Shown: positions 7,734 through 16,215, counted from the first letter of the stretch. The stretch: 18,300 bases of DNA from Amoeboradix gromovi (GCA_018985225.1 JADGIF010000129.1:1-18300), one strand, 5' to 3'. Numbers and translations: made by a program. Notes: generated from the letters alone by a model not told the origin.

Positions 7734-9347
7734 ATGCCATTTCCGCTGAGTGAAAGATTTAAAAAAGTTTTTGCACACCATAAGAAGCAGCAACATTCAA
7801 CACAGACAGATGTACAGCTAAAGAAGCAAAAGATCAATAACCTGGGTCTGGCCATGGTAAAGACTAGTAATGCAGATACTGTTTTATATGCAAAAGAGGA
7901 TGAGCATTCAGTTAATATACCAAATGAAGGGCAAGTGCACAGAAAAAGTGATTCATCAACAGTCAATCTAGTGGAAGTTGATCCAAAAGACTCATTAAGC
8001 TCTGAATTGTTAGTTCCGCATATGAATATTGAAACTAGCGCAAGACTGGAAAACAAAAAGTCTCTTCCAAGTTTAAATTTGGAAAAACATGACTTGAAGT
8101 CCATTTCAATTAGCAAGTTAAATGAAGCAAAGGAAAAGAAGCAGAGAAGATTGACTAATGAGACAAAGACAGTAGATACTGGTGGTAGAAAAGGTGCGCC
8201 GCTACATAGTCTCAGTGCATCGATTGAAAGAGCAGATAACCTGAAAGATAACATGGGCTTCCATAATTCTTATCTCAATGTATCGCAGATTAAAATAAAT
8301 GGGAATGATAAAAAGATAGGAAATGACTTTGAAGACAAATGTAACTTGTCCAAACAAAAAGGCCCTAAAGAGTTGAAGAAGGGCTCAAGCGTAAAATCTG
8401 CCAAACTAAATTCATTGGCATCCCTAAATAAAATTAAGACATCCAAATCATCGGGTAATAGCAGTGAGTCAGGGTTTTCACCACCTGCTGCTCCAAATAG
8501 CATAGATTTATCACATTCTGGTACACTAGATTATGGTTCAGCCGTTGGTTTGCCTAAGAGTAAACTGCGGGAGATTATTCCAAATTTTGACAAAAGTGAG
8601 TCTATTTCTAATGATATTCAAAGCGGGCGAGAGAAACCAAACAATGAACGAGTCACCACAGCAGTTGAGGAGAATGAAAAGAGCAGTGCTATTGTGTCTG
8701 TAAGCGGTGCTGCTTTGCTTGAATCAATCATGGCTCCCAATTCAACTCAAGTTGATTTTATCAAAGCACCCGATAATAGTCTTGAACTTCAAAGTGCAGC
8801 CAACTACGAAGATTGTTTAAGTAAAGATGCTGTCGTCAATGATTTTGGCTGTTTGGACGAGAATGCTAATGTGGATTTGGAGGTTAGAACTGTTGCAAAC
8901 TCGCTTGCAGAGATAAATGCATGTCAGAAATTCGGCAGTTTGTCCGAAATCAAAAAAGATGATGCTTCCAGCACTAATTTCTTAGATGCGGTCGTTATTA
9001 GCTCGTCTGATGCACCAGTTGTTTCAAATGTAATAAATGAGCTTGTACCAGACAAAATTGTAGCTGACCAAAAAGAATTGATTGCTCTTGTAATCAAAGA
9101 GATCATAGAAATCAATGCAGCTCATCATGGTAATCCTAATTTAGATCACGCCGTGTTCACAGAGGAAGATATCTTGGTGGACCATGATGCTAAAACCTTT
9201 GAAAGTCAAGCTACATCTCACATAGGATCCAGCATTGAGGTACATATGGATTCTGAACCATACAAAGACTTTTTAGGATCTGCGATTGATATGAAGGGAA
9301 CTGTAGATATGGGTCGCGAGACTTCTGGAGCACTGCTAAAAGAATAA
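7734..9347 (+). CDS. Long, probably disordered protein of unknown function (537 residues)
   Basis: I recognise no family. The frame is open for 537 codons from an ATG 42 bp after the cystathionine lyase stop, so it is very likely a real gene. It is rich in Ser, Lys, Asn, Asp and Glu, with no membrane segment, signal peptide or Cys/His cluster. Charge is polarised: the first half is basic (KKQQ, KEKKQRR, KGPKELKKGSSVKSAK) and the second half, from about residue 300, is acidic. One better-ordered stretch, ELIALVIKEIIEINAAHHG at about 450-470, could form an amphipathic helix. Such composition is typical of linkers, scaffold or chromatin-associated proteins, but nothing points to one role. Antisense frames in the region (7706-8254, 8270-8503, 8924-9115) are shadows. 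Confidence 0.7.
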   Translation: MPFPLSERFKKVFAHHKKQQHSTQTDVQLKKQKINNLGLAMVKTSNADTVLYAKEDEHSVNIPNEGQVHRKSDSSTVNLVEVDPKDSLSSELLVPHMNIETSARLENKKSLPSLNLEKHDLKSISISKLNEAKEKKQRRLTNETKTVDTGGRKGAPLHSLSASIERADNLKDNMGFHNSYLNVSQIKINGNDKKIGNDFEDKCNLSKQKGPKELKKGSSVKSAKLNSLASLNKIKTSKSSGNSSESGFSPPAAPNSIDLSHSGTLDYGSAVGLPKSKLREIIPNFDKSESISNDIQSGREKPNNERVTTAVEENEKSSAIVSVSGAALLESIMAPNSTQVDFIKAPDNSLELQSAANYEDCLSKDAVVNDFGCLDENANVDLEVRTVANSLAEINACQKFGSLSEIKKDDASSTNFLDAVVISSSDAPVVSNVINELVPDKIVADQKELIALVIKEIIEINAAHHGNPNLDHAVFTEEDILVDHDAKTFESQATSHIGSSIEVHMDSEPYKDFLGSAIDMKGTVDMGRETSGALLKE

Positions 9348-9529
9348 AGTAAATTTAGTTTGTTTATTTTCTGAGTACTAGAACTCTTTTCTCAATACTA
9401 TTGAAAATGTTAATAATTCCCTAGCCTCCTGTAATTTAAGTGCAAAGATTAAATTAGAAGGTGCAGGTTTACATGACTACTTAGTAATGCTCTGAAACAC
9501 CCTGAAGAAAGGAAATGGAGTCACAACTG
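9348..9529. other. 3' flank of the disordered-protein gene, no gene seen
   Basis: AT-rich spacer between the stop of the previous gene and the start of family A copy 2. GAATAAAG covering the stop codon could serve as the polyadenylation signal. Nothing else is visible. Confidence 0.4.
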
Positions 9530-10105
9530 CTCCTCGTTAAAAGTCCTGATTTCCGAGAAAATCGAGAATTTCCACAGAGACACTAATACTAGTTTCTCCG
9601 TTACAAGGATCGCTCACGCTTGCACTACCCTGTGGTGGGATTGAATAAGGATGCAGATACTAGATGTATATGTTCCTTGCTGCCATGTGGTCTCTATCTA
9701 TCTTCAAATGACACTTTGTACAGGTTCAGGTTTCTAAGTTGGTTTTTTTTAGAGTACCACACCTTGTACATGGCATCGAATTTGTTCCTTGGTGCCATGT
9801 GGTCCATGTCCACTTCCAAATGACACTATATACATGAATAGCTCTCCAAGTTGGTTTTCTTTAGAGTGCCACATATTGTACATGGCATCAAATTTTCGTG
9901 TTTGGATCAGCTTATCAGTCTGAGACGAATGTATGCTGTACCTGCTAGTCATTTCTTTAGAATTGATTTACCACTTGTGAAAAGGAAGAATATCGAGTAT
10001 TTGAGCTATTAGAAAAATCTTGAAATTATACAAAAATGCATACAAATTCGCAATAAATGATATATTCAAGAAAATAGCTTGACTGTTTTCTTGAAAGTGT
10101 ACCAA
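9530..10105 (-). repeat. Dispersed repeat family A, copy 2 (inverted relative to copy 1)
   Basis: The reverse complement of this segment aligns along its length with 4974-5395, including the blocks around tcctgatttccgagaaaatc, attgaataaggatgcagata, atgctgtacctg, gaaaaggaagaatatcgag and attcaagaaaatagcttgac. It is longer than copy 1 because it holds two 112-bp tandem units. Together the two copies flank the block uL10m, cystathionine lyase and disordered protein as inverted repeats. Coding content was not found; the frames at 9620-9823 and 9749-9952 are accidental. Confidence 0.85.
9672..9895. repeat. Two 112-bp tandem units inside family A copy 2
   Basis: Units 9672-9783 and 9784-9895 share gttcctt-gtgccatgtgg, cttccaaatgacact (tcttcaaatgacact in the first), agttggtttt and tttagagt-ccaca..tgtacatggcatc. 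A related single segment is seen near 13185-13320. Copy 1 lacks most of this part. The duplication appears to be internal to the element. Confidence 0.85.
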
Positions 10106-10180
10106 TAATTTTCTCTGCTGCTTTTCTTCATTTGCAAACTATCATAGCAATGAAAGAGTATATCAACTGGTGAATAAAAA

Positions 10181-10448
10181 ATGTTCAGAAAGCGTTTATT
10201 GTGTAAAAAACATACATAATATTCGCAATGTACACAAAGTTCGTAAGTTCCTCGATGTTTTAAATCCATCAAAGAGCGCTCAAACCGTAAAACCTAAACG
10301 GTATCAGACTGCTATACTAAATTTAAAATTACCACTAACACCTGGTGATGGCAGACATAGTCGCAATAAAAGGGCCATAGCAGAATTGCGAGCAAGAAAC
10401 CAATTTATGCGTTTGGTACAAACATATCTTTTTTATTTTTAGGTTTAA
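10181..10448 (+). CDS. Possible small basic protein with one or two short introns, unknown
   Basis: An open frame reads through KFLDVLNPSKSAQ, KPKRYQTAILNLKLPLTPGD and RHSRNKRAIAELRARNQFMR, which looks like real protein sequence, but it has no ATG of its own. A consistent model starts at the ATG at 10181 (MFRKRLL), removes a 37-nt GTAAAA...AAAG intron at 10203-10239, and continues in frame. At the end, a 27-nt GTACAA...TTTTTAG segment (10416-10442) may be a second intron, giving the ending FMRLV; otherwise the frame ends at 10440-10442. The GTACAA donor matches that of the PDHA1 intron. The product, about 65-75 residues, is strongly basic and could be mitochondrial or ribosomal, but I do not recognise it. 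The gene begins right after a family A copy and ends at a family B element. Confidence 0.35.
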
Positions 10449-10460
10449 AACGAAGAAGAG

Positions 10461-10908
10461 ATGGAACACCAAATATAAAAACTAGACCAAGTCGTTTTCA
10501 AGGTAGGTGCTCTATAAGGAGGAAATACTATTATTAATAAAAGTCCTTTTAAACCAATTTTCTTTCATTAATGTCATTCCTCTCTTTAAAAATATAACAA
10601 GATGACCTTCTATCTCTTTCAAATAGTGAAGCTCTTTGAGTGTCTAAGCAAAATGTGCATTATCTACTACTTTACCACTATTATCTTCCATTTCTTTTTG
10701 TTCTTACCACCTTTCGTATAGCTTATTATTTGTTTTCTCTTCTTATGGATCATTGTTTTTAAGATTTTAATTGATGAAAAGCTTTTATGCTAAATAATTT
10801 GCTTGAACAGATTAACTTATCTTAACTTACTATCGGTTAATACACATTTGATATAATGATTCAAACTATTTCAGAAAGTTAGTCTAGTTTTTAAATTTGA
10901 TATCCCAT
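10461..10908. mobile_element. Family B: complete MITE-like element, about 0.45 kb
   Basis: The left end (10461-10488) and right end (10881-10908) are inverted copies of about 28 bp, with roughly six mismatches, built on atgggacaccaaatataaaaa. The interior has no coding frame. The left 125 bp is closely similar to 17907-18030 in the same orientation, and the right end to 97-140. Short length, terminal inverted repeats, no transposase and several copies fit a non-autonomous DNA transposon. I could not identify a target-site duplication with confidence, so the superfamily is unknown. Confidence 0.65.
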
Positions 10909-11081
10909 TTGTTTCTTGCTTGTTAGACTATGAGAAACCGGCTCGATCACTCTGAGTAGGAGAATTGCTGGATGTAAATAGCAAGTGCTCCAGAAACGTT
11001 GCCGCTTTTCATTCCAAGTTTGAGGTCCCAAGTTCAGGTAAATGAAAGTAATTAATTATGATATTATTCAAAACAAAGGAA
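10909..11081. promoter_or_regulatory. Presumed promoter and leader of INTS11
   Basis: This is the short interval between the family B element and the chosen INTS11 start. It contains an alternative in-frame ATG at 11058. No named element is visible. Confidence 0.35.
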
Positions 11082-12986
11082 ATGTCATCCTTGCCAATTA
11101 GGATTCTACCTTTAGGTGCAGGAAATGATGTAGGTCGTTCTTGCATTTTGGTCACGGTAAATGACAAGCGGATTTTGTTGGATTGTGGTATCCATGCTGG
11201 TCATTCTGACAGTAGAAGATTCCCTGACTTCAATTTACTTGGTCAGCAATTCACTAATTGCGTAGACTGTTTGATCATATCTCATTTTCACTTGGACCAT
11301 TGCGGCAGTCTTCCTTATTTTACTGAAGTACTTGGATACTCTGGACCGATCTACATGTCTGCACCAACTAAAGCCATTTGCCGCATATTGCTGAATGATT
11401 GTAGAAAATTCTTCAACGATAAGAAAGGCAACTATAATTATACTGAGGCTATGATTGAAAGATGCCTAAGCAAGGTACAAGTACTGGACCTAAATCAAGT
11501 TGTCCAGGTTGATGATAAAATAACTATCAAATCCTATTATGCCGGTCATGTTCTAGGTGCTGTTATGACATTAATCCAAGTTGATAACGTGAAGATAGTG
11601 TATACTGGCGATTTCAATATGACCAGCGATCGCCATTTAGGCCAGGCATTTATTGAGCGGCTATATCCTGATGTACTGATCACTGAAAGTACATATGGGA
11701 TGTACACACGTCCACCGAGAGCTACCAGAGAACAATCTTTCTTAAAGAAAGTGCATACCTGCGTACAACAAGGTGGAAAAGTATTAATCCCTACTTTTGC
11801 TGTTGGCCGAGCGCAGGAGCTAGCTGTAATGTTGGAGTCCTATTGGGATCAACACGGCTTACATGTCCCTATCTTTTTCAGTGGTGAAATAATGGAAAAA
11901 GCCAACGAGTATTACAAACTGTTTCTGCACTGGACTAATATGAACCTGGACTCGCAAAACTACAAAAATCCATTTACGTTCAATCATACTAGTAAATTCG
12001 ATGTCAAGTACGTAGATAGCAAGGATCCCTGCGTTGTATTTGCTACTCCAGGAATGTTGGCTAGCGGATTTAGTTCCAGGCTATTTGAAAGATGGGCTCA
12101 CGATCCGCGCAATTTATTAATTTTGCCAGGATACTGTGTGAACGGTACCATAGGGTGGTTTTTGCTTAACGGAGAGCGCAAAGTAAGGCATAGAAATCAA
12201 GAAATAAATGTAAAAATGCAAGTTGAGAATCTGTCGTATTCTGCACACTCTGATGCACGAGGAATAATGGAACTAGTCCAGCAAAGTGGCGCACTTAATG
12301 TAGTGCTCGTACACGGCTCAAAGGCAAACATGGAAGGGCTAAAAAAGAGAATAGTTAAAGAACTTAGAATACCATGTTATGCGCCACCAACAGGAGTGGT
12401 GGTAACGATAAATTGTGAGTTAAAAATAAAAGCAAATGTATCTAAATCTTGGATGGATAAGTCATCTTTCAACTATTCTCAATCCTTAAAATCATACTTT
12501 GAAGTTGGATTAGACAAAAAATTGGTTTTACCAAAAGTAAAGCAAGCGAACACTAGTGGAGTCCTAATTGAGAAGACTGTGAATGACACGTCTACTTGGT
12601 CTGTTTGTACAGATGATGAGTTCATAGAGAAGTATGGGGAAATGATGAAAATGGATGAGGTAAATCTATATCATGTGTACTGGATAAGGGTTAATCCTGG
12701 TAGCGTTATGGATACATATAAAGACGAAGATTTTGATTTGAACAAGTTTTACAACCACTTGTTTCAAGAGTTAAGCGCTAGGTTGAATCTACAACAAATA
12801 GAGTGTAAAATAAATATCGTTGGTGGAAACAAGAGGAACATATCGTTTCCAGGACAGGGGATATGCATAGTTTATCCTGATCTTACGCATCATGAATACT
12901 ACAAGCTTGGAATAGCATTTGATAGTAACTGTGACTTTAAGCAGATAAAGAACCTAACAAATATTATTGAGAGAAGTTGTTTTTAA
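11082..12986 (+). CDS. INTS11: Integrator complex subunit 11 (metallo-beta-lactamase/beta-CASP RNA endonuclease)
   Basis: INTS11 is the zinc-dependent endonuclease of the Integrator complex, which cleaves nascent snRNA and other RNA polymerase II transcripts in the nucleus. The order of motifs is LPLGAGNDVGRSC, LDCGIH, the catalytic SHFHLDHCG, AYYAGHVLGA-like SYYAGHVLGAVM, VYTGDFNMTSDRHLG, LITESTYG, KVLIPTFAVGRAQEL (beta-CASP), FATPGMLASG, PGYCVNGT and the final SYSAHSDARG followed by VLVHGSKANMEGLKKRI. With the start at 11082 (MSSLPIRILPLG) the zinc motif falls at His 68, His 70, Asp 72 and His 73, the same numbers as in human INTS11. That favours this Met over 11058. The 634-residue length and the DVGRSC and DFNMTSDRHLGQA wording fit INTS11 better than the paralogue CPSF73. 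All metal ligands are present, so it should be active. No intron. Confidence 0.93.
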   Translation: MSSLPIRILPLGAGNDVGRSCILVTVNDKRILLDCGIHAGHSDSRRFPDFNLLGQQFTNCVDCLIISHFHLDHCGSLPYFTEVLGYSGPIYMSAPTKAICRILLNDCRKFFNDKKGNYNYTEAMIERCLSKVQVLDLNQVVQVDDKITIKSYYAGHVLGAVMTLIQVDNVKIVYTGDFNMTSDRHLGQAFIERLYPDVLITESTYGMYTRPPRATREQSFLKKVHTCVQQGGKVLIPTFAVGRAQELAVMLESYWDQHGLHVPIFFSGEIMEKANEYYKLFLHWTNMNLDSQNYKNPFTFNHTSKFDVKYVDSKDPCVVFATPGMLASGFSSRLFERWAHDPRNLLILPGYCVNGTIGWFLLNGERKVRHRNQEINVKMQVENLSYSAHSDARGIMELVQQSGALNVVLVHGSKANMEGLKKRIVKELRIPCYAPPTGVVVTINCELKIKANVSKSWMDKSSFNYSQSLKSYFEVGLDKKLVLPKVKQANTSGVLIEKTVNDTSTWSVCTDDEFIEKYGEMMKMDEVNLYHVYWIRVNPGSVMDTYKDEDFDLNKFYNHLFQELSARLNLQQIECKINIVGGNKRNISFPGQGICIVYPDLTHHEYYKLGIAFDSNCDFKQIKNLTNIIERSCF

Positions 12987-13482
12987 GCAACAGTAAATAA
13001 TTCGCCGTCAAGTATAAACCTATTTACTCCTCATTAAAAGACCTGCTTTGACTGAAAATCTAAAATTTCTGCAAATAAACTGAAAAAGCCCGTCGCTTGT
13101 GAGAGTGGTTGCTCAAGCTTCCAATAAAATGAAGGGGATTATGATTGCACTTGCGATTCCAGTGTATCTTGCTTGCCGCCATGTGTTCTCTATCCACTGT
13201 AAATGACAGCTTGCACACGGATATATATACATATGGTTCCATTTCTACACCTTATACAGGCTCAAGTGTTAGATGCTTTAAGGCTTTCCTTCTTTGGACG
13301 ATATTTTCTGTTCTAGGCCATTACTGAGTTGAGAAAAACGTCTTTAGATTTGAAATGCTCTCGTTAAAACAATTTGGAGACATTGATGACGAGAAACCAA
13401 TGTTGAGCTACAAAATTATAAAGACAACATAATAGTTAAGAGATGAAATTCATTTTATTACGATAAATGACTTATTCAATAA
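12987..13482. repeat. Spacer with diverged family A fragments
   Basis: From about 13024 the sequence is recognisably family A in the orientation of copy 2: tcctcattaaaagacctg matches the element end, and gccgccatgtgttctctatccactgtaaatgacagc... matches the tandem-unit region (written here only in part). A second short end-like piece, ctctcgttaaaa, is at about 13360. The motif ctgagttgagaaaaacgt at 13325-13342 recurs inverted near 5648. The open frames at 13060-13242 and 13145-13327 lie on opposite strands within the repeat and are not genes. Confidence 0.6.
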
Positions 13483-14757
13483 TCAATGACTATTTGCACA
13501 TCTCTTTAATTTATATTTGGTATAAATGTAAAGATAGACTCCCAAATTTACATTTAGTTCTGCGTTCTCAACCATAGAATCCTTTGGAAGAGGGCACTTG
13601 TTTGCCTCCAACCACTTTATTACCTTTAAATTAGAATAACAAGCCGCCTGTTCAAAAGTAAAGCTGTCCAAGGTACTTTTACCTAGTAACCAATCCAACA
13701 ATTCAATGTTATTATGAGAAACAGCGCTAGCAAACGTATACTGGTCAACCGGGCAATTAATTTCATGCAAAAAAATTAAATTCTCCAAATTTCCAAATTC
13801 AACCGCAGCCCTGAATGTCCCCTTTGAGAATGAACAATCATGCTCATCTAAAAATTGGAGCATTTCTAAGTTCCCCTGTTGTGCTGCAATTTTGAAAGAG
13901 ACTTCGTTGAATGTAAAACTCAAAGATAAAAGCCATTCCACAACTTCCGTGGAGCCTAAAATTGCATGGTTAATGACGTTGTGACTAATTGGACAGCCAC
14001 TCGAATGTAAACATTTGACTAAACACAAAATGCCCTTTTTTGCAGCCACATCAAAGACGTTTTCGTCAAACGGACATTTAAGTTGCTTTAAATATTTAGA
14101 CTGAAAGATGTTTCCACTTTCTATAGACATTTGCAATGTGAATGAGGTCAAAGGACATTGCTTTTTATACAGGAGTTGTAACAAGTCCAGATTACCATTT
14201 TTAGCAGCAAAGCCCATGGATCGACTCGTAAAAGGGTATTTGTTTATCAGATACAATACATTGTCCATGTTGTTTCCAATGATAGCAAAGTCCAGCAAGT
14301 TAGAAGCTCTGGAACAAATTGGATTTACCGGAAAATGTGTTAGCAAATAATCTAAACACTCTACGCTACCGAATTTTGCAGCAATTACAAAAGTGGCATA
14401 GTCTACTTCGTATCCATCATTGTATAACAGTTGCAGGCAATGCAAATTGCTTGCATATGGAAAAGTTGGAATGGAATGCTTAATGGTCGGACAAGTTACA
14501 TGGAACTTCATGAGTGTCTTGAGTATAATTGGGTTTATGTCATCGTACTCAATTTGGTTCTCATAAAGCAAGTGAATTTCCTGGAAATCTTGGTACTGAA
14601 CATACTCTGTGATATCATATGTTTTGATATATTTCAGGCTCAGCTTCTTTAAGACAGGATTTGAGCATTTTAAAAAAAAGGCTATTAAAAAATCATTTGT
14701 ATATAACGCAATTGAGTCTCTTATTTCAACGGGAAAAAAGTTTTCATTTTGTAACAT
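13483..14757 (-). CDS. Ankyrin-repeat protein with a possible N-terminal F-box-like segment
   Basis: The 424-residue protein consists from about residue 95 to 415 of roughly ten degenerate ankyrin-type repeats, spaced 26-33 residues apart. Each has an AA-x-x-G-N-L-E-x-L-x-x-L core, for example FAAKNGNLDLLQLLYKKQCP, IAAQQGNLEMLQFLDEHDC and AAVEFGNLENLIFLHEINCP. The recurring CP or CS after each second helix is the form common in ankyrin proteins of amoebae, oomycetes and large DNA viruses. The N-terminal FPVEIRDSIALYTNDFLIAFFL is reminiscent of an F-box-type helix pair, which would imply a ubiquitin-ligase adaptor, but this is weak. Ankyrin repeats bind proteins; no partner can be named. It has no intron, signal peptide or membrane segment, and is transcribed away from the MFSD5-like gene. 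Confidence 0.85.
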   Translation of the reverse strand: MLQNENFFPVEIRDSIALYTNDFLIAFFLKCSNPVLKKLSLKYIKTYDITEYVQYQDFQEIHLLYENQIEYDDINPIILKTLMKFHVTCPTIKHSIPTFPYASNLHCLQLLYNDGYEVDYATFVIAAKFGSVECLDYLLTHFPVNPICSRASNLLDFAIIGNNMDNVLYLINKYPFTSRSMGFAAKNGNLDLLQLLYKKQCPLTSFTLQMSIESGNIFQSKYLKQLKCPFDENVFDVAAKKGILCLVKCLHSSGCPISHNVINHAILGSTEVVEWLLSLSFTFNEVSFKIAAQQGNLEMLQFLDEHDCSFSKGTFRAAVEFGNLENLIFLHEINCPVDQYTFASAVSHNNIELLDWLLGKSTLDSFTFEQAACYSNLKVIKWLEANKCPLPKDSMVENAELNVNLGVYLYIYTKYKLKRCANSH

Positions 14758-15120
14758 CCCTGTTTTCAGGAATTTACTGAATGCGAAAGACTGCGAAAAT
14801 GACCCAAGAGCCCCTTGGTATTTTGGAGAAGTAATTAAAAAATGCGTAATCTGCTACAATCACTTTTATAACAACAATAGTTCAGTTATCATACTTGTAC
14901 AGCCATAATTCTTAATCCTTTTGCACTTGTCATCATTGAATACTGAGACAACTTTGAAGGGGTTATCACCACTTGAAGTTGGGCTATTTCCGCAAAGTTG
15001 TTCACAACAGATGCGATTGCCACACAGACTCACTAAAGTGTAATAACAAGAAAATGAGTTGATACGCAATTTCAGCCATATGAAAGTGAAACAATCTGAA
15101 TTTCTTATTGGCCATTATCA
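14758..15120. promoter_or_regulatory. Divergent spacer with two cysteine-containing short frames
   Basis: The 363 bp between the starts of the ankyrin gene and the MFSD5-like gene should hold both promoters. The plus strand has an open stretch ending at 14908 with KKCVICYNHF, and the minus strand has one (14866-15069) with VSLCGNRICCEQLCGN. Each recalls part of a RING or similar zinc finger, but neither has a complete ligand set or a convincing start. I annotate no gene. Confidence 0.35.
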
Positions 15121-16215
15121 ATGGATATCTACGTTTATGGATTTGCATTTGCGTACTCTTTAGAATGGCTTAGTAACTTACTTACTTTTGATGTGTATAA
15201 AGACAAATTGAGTCTTGAATTCCATGAGATGCTGACTCTGTCATGCTTTGGATCCATCAGTTCAGCGTTGGCTGCACATCTTGTACCAAAACTTAACAGA
15301 TTTTTATCATTAAAAACATTGTGCTTGTGCCAAATTTTAATGTATTTGTTGGGTTTAACTTTATTGAGTACGTCAACAGGCATAGCACTGCAGCTGTTGG
15401 CCAAGGTATTCTGTGGTTTTGGTTCAGGTATTTTGTTCTCATGCTACGACCTTTGGCTGTGTTTACACGTACAAACTAAATCTTTAAGTTATAAAAGCAT
15501 TGTCTCTTTTGCATTCTTTGTAAACAGCTTCTCCGCAGTGGTTCTAGGCATATTCTCTGATCTAATATCACAGTTCTACTGGTTGTTTGCGTGTGTAGCA
15601 TTTTTTACAGTTTCCAAATTTGAGAACCATCTTCCAGATTTAGAAAAGAAGTATGAGGATGGAACACGAACACCAACCATACAATCTCAGAGCAGCTTCT
15701 ATCCGTTACTATGCTGTCAGGTATGTTTTGAGTGCGCCATAACACTATTTGTTTATTCATGGCAAAATATCTACATCTTGTACAGCAACTATCTAAATCA
15801 ATCTAAAATGTTTTCTATCTTGATGCTAACTTCTGCTTTATCAAGTGTCTTGTGTAAATATCTTGAATACAAGCATTTAAAAGTTTTAATCCTCGTGTCA
15901 TTGGTGGCATTTTGTGTATTTTATTCAGTCCAAACGAAAGAGTTCATGTACATCGCATTTCTAACATTTGAATGCTGTATTGGTACCTTTTTCCCAATAG
16001 TGGGTGCGATACGAGAACAATGGTCTAACAAAATAAGAGCCAGATATCAGTCTTTATCACAGGTCTTAATAAACATAACCGTTGTAGTAGTAGTGCTTGT
16101 GTCGACGATCCTTAATTTCGATGAAAAGATGTTTATAACATTGCAAATTTTAGCATTAGCGGGTGCACTCTATTTTTCAATGCAGGTTGTTGCAGTTCAA
16201 GTAAAAAACTCTTAA
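15121..16215 (+). CDS. MFSD5: Major facilitator superfamily protein, MFSD5 (molybdate-anion transporter-like) family
   Basis: The 364-residue protein is almost entirely hydrophobic, with about 10-11 membrane helices and a charged central loop (ENHLPDLEKKYEDGTR, about 168-185). The family is indicated by YSLEWLSNLLTFDVYKD, matching the DWLQGPYVYALYESY segment that opens the MFSD5 core, and by AKVFCGFGSGILFSCYDLWL, matching GR-x-x-GG-x-x-x-x-LLFSAFESWL. Further matches are CCQVCFECAITLFVYSWQ (the Q-x-x-FE-x-x-M-x-x-FVF-x-W motif of the second half) and FECCIGTFFPIVGAIR, matching FE-x-x-VG-x-FFP. MFSD5 proteins are reported to carry molybdate or other anions; substrate here is unknown. It is shorter than animal MFSD5 (about 450) because the first helix before the core is absent. 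A stop at 15097 blocks extension in frame, so an upstream exon would need an intron. Divergent to the ankyrin gene. Confidence 0.8.
   Translation: MDIYVYGFAFAYSLEWLSNLLTFDVYKDKLSLEFHEMLTLSCFGSISSALAAHLVPKLNRFLSLKTLCLCQILMYLLGLTLLSTSTGIALQLLAKVFCGFGSGILFSCYDLWLCLHVQTKSLSYKSIVSFAFFVNSFSAVVLGIFSDLISQFYWLFACVAFFTVSKFENHLPDLEKKYEDGTRTPTIQSQSSFYPLLCCQVCFECAITLFVYSWQNIYILYSNYLNQSKMFSILMLTSALSSVLCKYLEYKHLKVLILVSLVAFCVFYSVQTKEFMYIAFLTFECCIGTFFPIVGAIREQWSNKIRARYQSLSQVLINITVVVVVLVSTILNFDEKMFITLQILALAGALYFSMQVVAVQVKNS

Noticed and set aside
11082-12986. Assignment to CPSF73
   Set aside because: DVGRSC, the DFNMTSDRHLG wording and exact numbering of metal ligands fit INTS11; CPSF73 was considered because the two share the same fold.
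13060-13327. Two overlapping 60-codon frames on opposite strands
   Set aside because: Both lie in a diverged family A fragment and share no conserved sequence with other copies at protein level.
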